Assembly: GCA_003540955.1 (NCBI GenBank)
Contig: DPMX01000071.1
Span: forward strand, 1 to 7,449
Origin: Gammaproteobacteria bacterium
GTDB taxonomy: Bacteria > Pseudomonadota > Gammaproteobacteria > Ga0077536
DNA: 7,449 bases
Direction: 5' to 3'
A program made the translations under genes and the position numbers. The number at the start of each line of letters is the position of its first letter. Position 1 is the first letter of the stretch. The notes under the pieces were generated by a model. That model saw only the letters and a program-made list of their open reading frames with translations. It did not search any database and was not told the DNA's origin. Below are positions 1-5,966 of this stretch, one piece after another.

Positions 1-145
1 CCAATACCTTGGTCGCCCGGTGGGATTCGATGTGGCCGATCTCAACGATGAGCCCATCTTTTATCGCGATGTCCCCACGATAGCGTGGTGAACGTAAACC
101 ATCGATGACCATTCCGCTCTTGATCACCGTATCAAACTCCGTCAT
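1..145 (-). CDS. Amidohydrolase (N-acyl-D-amino-acid deacylase-like), N-terminal 48 residues only
   Basis: Reading leftward from the ATG at 145-143 gives 48 residues before the window edge. The protein begins MTEFDTVIKSGMVIDGLRSP and continues with RGDIAIKDGLIVEIGHI. This is the typical N-terminal beta-sandwich of the amidohydrolase superfamily: a 'D-x-V-I-x-x-G-x-V-I-D-G' strand, then 'D-I-A-I-K-D-G-x-I-x-x-I-G'. The 'DG' plus a short basic/proline stretch recalls the N-acyl-D-amino-acid deacylase (D-aminoacylase) branch, but dihydroorotase- or imidazolonepropionase-like members share this start. The metal-binding His-x-His and the catalytic barrel lie outside the window, so the substrate cannot be named. 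The start is well supported: AAGGA (158-154) lies 8 nt upstream. The family call is fairly secure; the subfamily is inference. Confidence 0.8.
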   Translation of the reverse strand, partial: MTEFDTVIKSGMVIDGLRSPRYRGDIAIKDGLIVEIGHIESHRATKVL

Positions 146-153
146 GGATCCCA

Positions 154-158
154 TCCTT
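154..158 (-). promoter_or_regulatory. Ribosome binding site of the amidohydrolase gene
   Basis: AAGGA on the minus strand lies 8 nt upstream of the ATG at 145-143. It fixes the start of the partial amidohydrolase gene. Confidence 0.6.
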
Positions 159-184
159 AAATGATAAATCTTGAAGGGGGCGAG

Positions 185-212
185 ATTATCCCATGGTAAG
201 AGCGCTAGGCAA
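185..212 (-). promoter_or_regulatory. Candidate sigma70-type promoter for the amidohydrolase gene
   Basis: On the minus strand TTGCCT (212-207, 4 of 6 to the -35 consensus) is followed after 16 bp by GATAAT (190-185, 5 of 6 to the -10 consensus). Transcription would start near 178, giving a leader of about 30 nt that contains the AAGGA ribosome site. This is a match by eye only. A perfect TTGACA also lies further upstream (375-370) but has no good -10 partner. Confidence 0.35.
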
Positions 213-453
213 GGATGGCGGCGACTTCTACGTTGTAGGGTCCAGATAACAGGTATTATTTAATATGCTTGCCTCATCCCTGTGGTTGTGGGTACTGTCG
301 AGATTGGATAGCGGCCCGAGACTAAATTCCTCAACTACCATCGTGATATCCAGTAGAGAATCGATTCCTTGTCAATATATGAACTCTGGAGAAATTATTT
401 GGGTGTTAGAATTTACGTGAGCTTATCCTGTAGCAATCACTATTGCCGGGAAT

Positions 454-645
454 TTAATCTTCGTCGTCGTCATCAATGGCACCGATGATTGCGCTGCCAG
501 CTTTTATCGGTACTTTTACTAACGTAAGCGCAGTATCCGCGGCCGTTCCAATGACCGTTCGTGCGCAACCACCGACCCCACCCACCAGTAATATCAAGAT
601 CGTAAAAAGCACTAACTGAACCCACTTGGTTTGGCAGACGCTCAT
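454..645 (-). CDS. Small outer-membrane-type lipoprotein with acidic C-terminal tail
   Basis: The gene encodes 63 residues. The N-terminus is a lipoprotein signal peptide: one Lys at position 7, a hydrophobic core at about residues 9-22 (VQLVLFTILILLV), and a lipobox VGGC with the modified cysteine at residue 27. The residue after Cys is Ala, not Asp, which in Proteobacteria favours sorting to the outer membrane. The mature part is only 37 residues. It has a TVIGTAADTALTLVKVPIKAG segment of short amphipathic character and ends in the acidic run IDDDDED. This layout resembles small proteobacterial lipoproteins with 'CA-x-TV-x-GTA-x-D-x' followed by 'K-x-P-x-K' segments, for which I know no firm function. 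The start ATG at 645-643 is supported by AGGT 8 nt upstream (657-654). The gene is monocistronic as far as can be seen. Confidence 0.75.
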   Translation of the reverse strand: MSVCQTKWVQLVLFTILILLVGGVGGCARTVIGTAADTALTLVKVPIKAGSAIIGAIDDDDED

Positions 646-695
646 AACACTTTACCTGGCCGTTATGCTATCAGTAGTTGAAAAAACCGAGTACA

Positions 696-704
696 AATAT
701 ATCA
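696..704 (-). promoter_or_regulatory. Candidate extended -10 promoter of the lipoprotein gene
   Basis: On the minus strand TGATATATT (704-696) matches an extended -10 element: TG, one base, then TATATT, which is 5 of 6 to the consensus. No clear -35 lies at the usual distance, which extended -10 promoters can tolerate. The start point would fall near 688, about 43 nt before the lipoprotein ATG. By-eye match only. Confidence 0.35.
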
Positions 705-923
705 CGTTTAACAAATCACCTAGTTACTTGACGTCTTAACGCTTGTTAACTCATTTTGTGACTGGAGTTTCACGTAGATTGAAAATTAATGGTTGACTAC
801 TAAAGTATTGGTAGACTTCTTTGAAATGAAAATTTTCCGGATCGGTTGTACTTGAGACCACGTTTTGGACTTTGCAAGAGTCGACATGGACGTCAGCGAC
901 CGATAGGGCTGGGATTGCTGAGT

Positions 924-954
924 TTGATAGTAAAACTGCACTAAAGTATATAAA
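924..954 (+). promoter_or_regulatory. Candidate promoter of the hydrolase / TPR-like / Rieske gene group
   Basis: TTGATA (924-929) matches the -35 consensus at 5 of 6 positions. It is followed after 17 bp by TATATA (947-952) or after 19 bp by TATAAA (949-954, 5 of 6). Transcription would start near 960, giving a leader of about 80 nt before the ATG at 1043. Assigned by eye; the rest of the leader shows no obvious riboswitch or attenuator. Confidence 0.35.
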
Positions 955-1030
955 CAATATATTGCTTTTCGATTGCGAATAAAGCGTTACGATTTTTTGC
1001 CAGGCTAAGTTCGATACGAGAAATTGTGAT

Positions 1031-1035
1031 GGAGA
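1031..1035 (+). promoter_or_regulatory. Ribosome binding site of the CocE-type hydrolase gene
   Basis: GGAGA lies 7 nt before the ATG at 1043. It supports this start over the in-frame Met codon at 1079-1081 (residue 13), which would cut into the conserved N-terminal strand. Confidence 0.6.
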
Positions 1036-1042
1036 CTTCGAA

Positions 1043-2761
1043 ATGGTATTGACGATTGAAAAGAACTTGCAGGTGACAATGCGTGACGGAGTCAACTTGG
1101 CAACCGACGTCTATCGCCCAGCGGATGCCGGTCGCTATCCAGTCATTCTCATGCGGTTACCGTACAACAAGGAGCAACCGGTCCTCCTGTTTCTAGCGGG
1201 CGATATTCTGCGCATTGCACACGCGGGCTATGCAGTCGTGGTACAGGATTGTCGCGGGACCTTTCAATCGGGAGGAGAGTTTGACCCCTATTTCCAAGAA
1301 GCGAACGACGGGATCGATACGATTGCCTGGGCAGCAACGCAAAGGTGGTCGAGTGGCGCAGTTGGGATGATGGGAGCCTCTTACTACGGGGCGACTCAAT
1401 GGCTTGCTGCGCTCGAAGATCCCCCTGCGTTGAAAGCGATAGCACCGTTCATTACAACCGACCAGTATTATGAAAAATGGACTTATCAAGGCGGTGCTTT
1501 TCAACTTGGTTTTATTCTGCAATGGGCGACTGCTACGTTCGGGGTGGGAGAAGCGGTGCGCCGTTTAAGCCACGGAGAAGCGACGGATGCGGATTTAAGC
1601 GTGGCCATTGAGGCAGGGGATGAAGTAGCCGATCGGTACTGGCATTTACCACTGAGTGATTTACCTGAGCTGGCAGACTTAGCTCCTTACGTTAGCGACT
1701 GGATCGCTCATCCGGACTACGATGATTATTGGCGAGCAATCGCGCCCTGCGAATACTATGACCGCATTACAGTTCCGGCGCTCAATTTCGGTGGTTGGTA
1801 CGACCTTTTCCTGGGAGGTACGCTCGCCAACTACCAAGCTATGAAAGCGACGACCCCACAAAAACTTGTTATCGGACCATGGGTACATGGCTACAACGGT
1901 GGTGTGTTTGCTGAGCGTAACTTTGGCTTGCTGGCGCATGACGGTGTTGCCGATGTCACCAACGATCAGATCCGCTGGTTCGATCGTTGGCTAAAGGGAG
2001 ATGACAATGGAATAGAGACTGAGCCCCCGGTTAAACTCTTCATTATGGGGTCGGATCGATGGCGGGAAGAACAAGACTGGCCATTACCTGACACGGAATG
2101 GCGGAAATATTATCTCCACAGCGACGGCCGGGCAGGTTCCATATTAGGCAAACTTTCTACTGAGAGCCCCGCTAACGAACCAGCAGATAGCTATGTTTAT
2201 GATCCGCGTGATCCGGTACCGACTGTCGGGGGTGCGACATTCTTACCGGGTCTTTTTGTCGCTGCCAACGCGGGGCCGCGCGACCAGCAAGCGGTAGAAA
2301 GTCGTACTGATGTGTTGTGCTACACAACACCCGCGCTTTTGAATGATCTCGAAGCAACTGGGCCCATAACCTTAGTTTTGTATGTGCGCTCCTCTGCTGT
2401 GGACACTGATTTTACGGGCAAACTGATCGACGTTTACCCGGATGGCCGCGCAATGATATTAACTGACGGCATCTTACGTGCTCGTTATCGAGGTGGTTTT
2501 GACAAACCGGAAATGCTTACACCTGGAGAGATCTACCGTCTTGAGATTGATCTCGTTGCGACTGCCAATATGTTTGCGGCCGGGCATCAGATCCGATTAG
2601 AGGTGTCTAGCAGTAATTTCCCCCGCTTCAATCGTAATACAAATACAGGTGGGATTATCGCCAAGGAGACAACTGCCGATTTTATTATTGCGACGAACGA
2701 GATCCTCCACGATGCAGAGCACCCATCATACCTGCTTCTACCGGTCATCGAGCGAGAGTGA
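1043..2761 (+). CDS. CocE/NonD family alpha/beta hydrolase (X-Pro dipeptidyl-peptidase S15-like)
   Basis: The 572-residue protein matches the CocE/NonD family along its whole length (cocaine esterase of Rhodococcus has 574). The N-terminus has the family's 'V-x-M-R-D-G-V-x-L-A-T-D-V-Y-R-P' strand (residues 11-26). The nucleophile elbow is GASYYG with Ser113. The acid is Asp254 in GGWYDLF, and the base is His282 in GPWVHG. Tyr41 sits where Tyr44 of CocE helps form the oxyanion hole. The triad spacing (113/254/282) is close to that of CocE (117/259/287). Residues from about 350 form the C-terminal jelly-roll domain (GPITLVLYVRSSAVDTDFTG, 440-459). Such enzymes cleave esters, acylated amines or N-terminal X-Pro dipeptides. 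No signal peptide is visible, so it is probably cytoplasmic. The true substrate cannot be inferred. It heads the rightward group, with 137 bp to the next gene. Confidence 0.92.
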   Translation: MVLTIEKNLQVTMRDGVNLATDVYRPADAGRYPVILMRLPYNKEQPVLLFLAGDILRIAHAGYAVVVQDCRGTFQSGGEFDPYFQEANDGIDTIAWAATQRWSSGAVGMMGASYYGATQWLAALEDPPALKAIAPFITTDQYYEKWTYQGGAFQLGFILQWATATFGVGEAVRRLSHGEATDADLSVAIEAGDEVADRYWHLPLSDLPELADLAPYVSDWIAHPDYDDYWRAIAPCEYYDRITVPALNFGGWYDLFLGGTLANYQAMKATTPQKLVIGPWVHGYNGGVFAERNFGLLAHDGVADVTNDQIRWFDRWLKGDDNGIETEPPVKLFIMGSDRWREEQDWPLPDTEWRKYYLHSDGRAGSILGKLSTESPANEPADSYVYDPRDPVPTVGGATFLPGLFVAANAGPRDQQAVESRTDVLCYTTPALLNDLEATGPITLVLYVRSSAVDTDFTGKLIDVYPDGRAMILTDGILRARYRGGFDKPEMLTPGEIYRLEIDLVATANMFAAGHQIRLEVSSSNFPRFNRNTNTGGIIAKETTADFIIATNEILHDAEHPSYLLLPVIERE

Positions 2762-2898
2762 ATCTGATGCAATTGTGGCAAGATCCACTGTTCTTAGGCT
2801 ATACAGGTGGTTAGGATCGGTGCTCCCGCGCTGTACTTTATGCGCTGAAAATTGTGATTACTCATTTGGAAGCCAATGACGATGAGATTTATAGTTAA
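2762..2898 (+). other. Gap between hydrolase and TPR-like genes with a tiny overlapping reading frame
   Basis: The 137 bp show no convincing promoter or terminator. Near the end, two in-frame ATGs (2876 and 2882) open a frame of 8 or 6 codons. It stops at TGA 2900-2902, overlapping the ATG (2899) of the next gene. GGAAG (2868-2872) lies 9 nt before the second ATG. The TPR-like gene itself has no good ribosome site. This could be translational coupling, or chance. Confidence 0.25.
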
Positions 2899-4677
2899 AT
2901 GAATTCTCCTAACGGATCGAACTTCAATCTCTCTTTCTGCGGCGCAGGGTCCGGTTTCCTGCCCCGAAAGCGAAAGCGTGGTGGAAGTCACGCTCGAATT
3001 AGTAGACTTGGATGTGTAGCGATTGCGGTAATCGTGGTCTTTTGTTCTCGCATCATTGTTGCCGAAGAAAATCGTCAACAACTGGCACCACTACTTACGG
3101 GACTCGGCGACCATACATACCCGTTATCCAACTGCTCCAGTAAGGCCCAACAATATTTCGATCAAGGCCTGCGTCTGTTCTATGGCTTTCGCTTCCCCGA
3201 GTCATTAATTTCTTTTCGCGAAGCAGCTCGTGTCGACCTGGATTGTTCCATGGCGCATTGGGGGGAAGCGCTCGCGATTGGACCCAATCCCAATAGTCGT
3301 TATCTAGGATTTCCGGACGATCCTACTGGTGCTGGTTTAGAGGCGATCAAGCGGGCCATGGGGCTGCTGGATTTTGCTTCGCCGAAGGAACGAGGATTGA
3401 TCGAAGCCTTGAATAGCTTGTACGACCAGACCGCGGAGCCAAATCGAAATAAAAGAGACGTTGTGTACGCCGAAGCACTGAAAACACTTTCTGAAAAGTA
3501 TCCACATGACTCGGAAGTGCAAACTTTATTCGTCGAGGCACTGATGAAAAAATCTGCTTGGGATTACTGGACTCCCGATGGGAAGCCGCGTCCGGGAATA
3601 GAAGCGGCAATGGCGGCGTTGAAATCTGTGATGGAGCGTGACATAAGCCACCCGGGGGCGAATCATTTGCACATCCATATACTCGAGGATTCGCAAAGCC
3701 CTGAAGCTGCACTTGCAAGCGCGGAACGCTTAGCAGAGACCATGCCGATGGTTGGGCACATGGTCCATATGCCGTCGCATATCTATATTCGTACCGGGCG
3801 CTACACCAAAGCGATCGAAAGTAATAAACGTTCAATTGATGCCGATCGCGCGTTCCTTAAACAATGGGGAGACCATAAAGTCCCACTTGGAGTGGCAAGC
3901 CTTTCCTCAAATGTAAAACACGACGATCCACATCCCATGGACTTTATTCATATGGCGTCTGTGCTGCAGGGTAACTATGCAGTCTCAATCGCTACAGCTA
4001 AAACGATCGCTAATTTGTCGAAGCCGTATCTAGCTTTAAGCGGTGGCCTCCAGCGGCGATATGTTAAGCCGATGCTCACCTATAGGAGATTCGCGGATTG
4101 GGGAAAAATTCTTAGTTTGCCGGCGCCCGATCCTGCTTACCCATTTGTCACAGCGATATGGCATTTCGTTCGCGGTAGTGCCTTTGTCGCGACCGACGAT
4201 TTGGTCAATGCGGAGAGTGAATTAGCTGCGTTGAAGGCAGTCAGCGCGACGGATGAGATGCAAGATCACAAGACGTGGGTTAATTCTGGTGGCACGCTAC
4301 TCACTATCGCGAGCTATCTTCTCGCATCTGAACTCGCGACGCGACGCGAAGATTTTCTGCTAGCTCTATTTCATCTCGAGGCGGCCGTTAGATTGGAAGA
4401 CGGTTTGAATTACATGGAACCGCCATCTTGGGGCCATCCGGTAAGGCACGAACTAGGTGCATTATTGCTTACATTAAACCGCCCTGCAGAAGCAGAGACA
4501 GTCTTTTGGGAAGATCTGCGACGCAATCCAGAAAATGGTTGGGCTTTGCACGGCGTTTGGCAAAGTTTAGAACGACAGGGAAAAGAGGATCGCGCTCTTG
4601 AAGTTTTGGCACGATTTAAAAAAGCGTGGCGCGATGCGGATGTTGAATTGAAGGACGGTCGCGCGATTGGTCGATGA
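2899..4677 (+). CDS. Exported tetratricopeptide-like repeat protein with histidine-rich motifs
   Basis: The 592-residue protein has a long basic N-terminus (RKRKRGGSHARISR, 23-36), then a hydrophobic stretch (about 37-54) and Ala-Glu-Glu at 55-57. This fits a signal peptide with cleavage after Ala55, or a membrane anchor, so the bulk is probably periplasmic. Residues 82-128 form a TPR-like helical pair (AQQYFDQGLRLFYGFRFPES and following). A C-terminal TPR-like part follows at 507-575, with EPPSWGHPVRHELGALLL, AEAETVFWEDLRRNPENGW and a closing helix. Two conserved-looking histidine blocks lie between them: HPGANHLHIHILEDS (251-265) and GHMVHMPSHIYIRTGRY (286-302). I recognise this layout from a widespread family of bacterial TPR proteins of similar size. 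Its molecular role is not known to me; peptidase or metal activity would be guesswork. No alternative in-frame Met occurs before residue 118, so ATG 2899 is the only sensible start. It lies 15 bp before the Rieske gene. Confidence 0.82.
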   Translation: MNSPNGSNFNLSFCGAGSGFLPRKRKRGGSHARISRLGCVAIAVIVVFCSRIIVAEENRQQLAPLLTGLGDHTYPLSNCSSKAQQYFDQGLRLFYGFRFPESLISFREAARVDLDCSMAHWGEALAIGPNPNSRYLGFPDDPTGAGLEAIKRAMGLLDFASPKERGLIEALNSLYDQTAEPNRNKRDVVYAEALKTLSEKYPHDSEVQTLFVEALMKKSAWDYWTPDGKPRPGIEAAMAALKSVMERDISHPGANHLHIHILEDSQSPEAALASAERLAETMPMVGHMVHMPSHIYIRTGRYTKAIESNKRSIDADRAFLKQWGDHKVPLGVASLSSNVKHDDPHPMDFIHMASVLQGNYAVSIATAKTIANLSKPYLALSGGLQRRYVKPMLTYRRFADWGKILSLPAPDPAYPFVTAIWHFVRGSAFVATDDLVNAESELAALKAVSATDEMQDHKTWVNSGGTLLTIASYLLASELATRREDFLLALFHLEAAVRLEDGLNYMEPPSWGHPVRHELGALLLTLNRPAEAETVFWEDLRRNPENGWALHGVWQSLERQGKEDRALEVLARFKKAWRDADVELKDGRAIGR

Positions 4678-4692
4678 CCTCAGCCCCATAAA

Positions 4693-5919
4693 ATGAAGGA
4701 CATCGGACTGGATTCGGGAACAATTAGCGATTGGATTAGCCGGGTAGCGCGTGAACGAGCCCGCTTATCTAGACCGGTTGGATTTCCAGAGCTCCCCGAC
4801 GTGCCAGCCGGACGCTATATTGATGACGACTTCTTTGCACTGGAGCGGACCGCGATGTGGCAACGCACGTGGCTGTATGCCGCGCATATTGACCAACTGT
4901 CCGAGCCTGGTCACTTTTTAGTCTGGACGCACGGAAGCGCACCTATCCTAATAATTCACGGTGATGATGGAGACGTTCGCGCGTTTTATAATACTTGTCG
5001 GCACCGTGGTGCCCCTGTTGTTCGAACAAGTTCTGGTCGTGTTGGTAACTTGCTCGTTTGCGGTTATCACGGGTGGTCCTACGATCGTCAGGGCACTTTG
5101 CATAAAGTAACGGAGCCGCGTGATTGGAAAGATGTTGACAGAGCATGTCGTGGCCTTGTGCCGGTGCGCTGTGAGCGTTTCGAAAATTGGATATTCGTCT
5201 GCGAGGATTTCGATGCGGAGCCGCTGAGCGATTTTATTTCTCCATTGGCACGCTACCTTCGCCACTTACCCTTAGGCCATCTGCGTCTAGTCGATAGACG
5301 CGAATTAGACGTACGCTGCAATGTGAAAATCCTGATGGAAAATTTTTTAGAGGTTTATCATTTTAAACTACTACATCCAGGTACTACGGAGCGTATCTTT
5401 GATAACCAAGGCACAAGCGTACACCTATGGCGTAATGGTCATTCAATGATGCTGTCACCAAATCGGCGCGAAGGCTGGGTTGATCCGGGCACTGTGGGTA
5501 TGCTCGAGATGGAAAATAGCACCGATATAGAACGCCATTTCAATCCGAGTTATAGCCTGTTTCCTAATTTGATTTTGCCGATCGCGCCGACAGGCATGCC
5601 ATGTGTGGCTATCTGGCCGAAGACGGTTCGCACTTCAGTAATGGAAGTCTTGTGGTTTGCGCCTGATTGGGGTGGCGGTGAGCGTGATCCTTTATGGGAC
5701 ACTCGGATTGAGAACTTCGATCGTATTGTGGACGAGGATATACAACTCGCTGAACCGATGCAGGAAACGATTGAGTCCCCTGGTTTTCGCGGCGTCCCAC
5801 TTAATTACCAGGAACGACGGATCTACCATTGGCATGAGGAGATCGATCGGCGGATTGGCGTGGACTGTATCCATCCATCACTGCGAGTTGCACCTGTACT
5901 AGGTGATTATGTTGAATAA
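4693..5919 (+). CDS. Rieske [2Fe-2S] aromatic-ring-hydroxylating-type oxygenase, alpha (large) subunit
   Basis: The 408-residue protein has the two-domain layout of Rieske non-heme iron oxygenase alpha subunits. The Rieske domain (about 58-170) carries Cys102-Arg-His104 in CRHRGAP and Cys123-x2-His126 in CGYHGWSYD, the four [2Fe-2S] ligands. The catalytic domain has ENFLEVYHFKLLHP (216-229): His223 and His228 are the expected iron ligands. Asp349 in IVDEDIQLAEPMQ is the likely third ligand, with Asp347 as the alternative. Glu220 holds the bridging position that is Asp in naphthalene dioxygenase but Glu in carnitine monooxygenase (CntA)-type enzymes. This points to the branch acting on quaternary ammonium or related small substrates, though the substrate is inference. 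The usual 'NWK' reads Asn-Val-Lys (210-212). No reductase, ferredoxin or beta subunit is nearby. The 15-bp gap from the TPR-like gene suggests cotranscription. The Shine-Dalgarno is weak. Confidence 0.93.
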   Translation: MKDIGLDSGTISDWISRVARERARLSRPVGFPELPDVPAGRYIDDDFFALERTAMWQRTWLYAAHIDQLSEPGHFLVWTHGSAPILIIHGDDGDVRAFYNTCRHRGAPVVRTSSGRVGNLLVCGYHGWSYDRQGTLHKVTEPRDWKDVDRACRGLVPVRCERFENWIFVCEDFDAEPLSDFISPLARYLRHLPLGHLRLVDRRELDVRCNVKILMENFLEVYHFKLLHPGTTERIFDNQGTSVHLWRNGHSMMLSPNRREGWVDPGTVGMLEMENSTDIERHFNPSYSLFPNLILPIAPTGMPCVAIWPKTVRTSVMEVLWFAPDWGGGERDPLWDTRIENFDRIVDEDIQLAEPMQETIESPGFRGVPLNYQERRIYHWHEEIDRRIGVDCIHPSLRVAPVLGDYVE

Positions 5920-5942
5920 AATGGCATACAGCAATTAAATTA

Positions 5943-5966
5943 TTTAAAGTGACACAGCACTTTTAA
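5943..5966. terminator. Possible bidirectional terminator hairpin between convergent genes
   Basis: AAAGTG (5946-5951) and CACTTT (5958-5963) form a 6-bp stem with a 6-nt loop. It can extend through flanking TTT/AA with one bulged T. On the minus strand it is followed by an AT-rich run (AAATAATTTAATT), and it overlaps the stop codon of the leftward gene. The stem is AT-rich and weak. It is placed where a shared terminator would be expected, but a competing hairpin AGCAC/GTGCT (5956-5972) also exists. Confidence 0.3.

Larger units (their letters stand above)
146..453. other. Intergenic stretch between the amidohydrolase and lipoprotein genes
   Basis: About 300 bp hold no coding frame I can support. 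Contents seen: the ribosome site and candidate promoter of the amidohydrolase (154-212), a 10-bp perfect palindrome GAATCGATTC at 358-367 next to a TTGACA on the minus strand (375-370), and a small inverted repeat gcaat/attgc with a 4-nt loop at 433-446, just past the lipoprotein stop. That hairpin has only five pairs and no T-run, so it is not a convincing terminator. Confidence 0.5.
646..1042. other. Divergent intergenic region between lipoprotein and CocE-type hydrolase genes
   Basis: About 400 bp, AT-rich in places, separate the divergent genes. Beyond the candidate promoters at 696-704 and 924-954 and the ribosome site at 1031-1035, it holds an open minus-strand frame from 990 down to 751 that I do not accept as a gene but describe in the findings. 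No tRNA, repeat array or mobile element end was seen. Confidence 0.5.

Noticed and set aside
433..446. Hairpin gcaat/attgc just past the lipoprotein stop, considered as a terminator
   Set aside because: Only five base pairs, and on the minus strand it is followed by CTACAGG with no T-run.
751..1095. 114-residue minus-strand frame starting inside the hydrolase gene
   Set aside because: Its only ATG lies 50 bases inside the well-supported hydrolase gene on the other strand, it has no recognisable domain and no ribosome site. The shorter TTG-started version is kept only as a low-interest observation.
2819..2846. Repeated GCGCTG in the gap before the TPR-like gene, considered as a hairpin or operator
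   Set aside because: The two copies are direct, not inverted, and 6 bp long; this is expected by chance.
3347..3835. 162-residue minus-strand frame inside the TPR-like gene
   Set aside because: It is fully covered by the TPR-like coding sequence, whose protein is clearly family-like. The minus-strand product is rich in Arg, Ser and Pro with no domain, typical of an antisense shadow.
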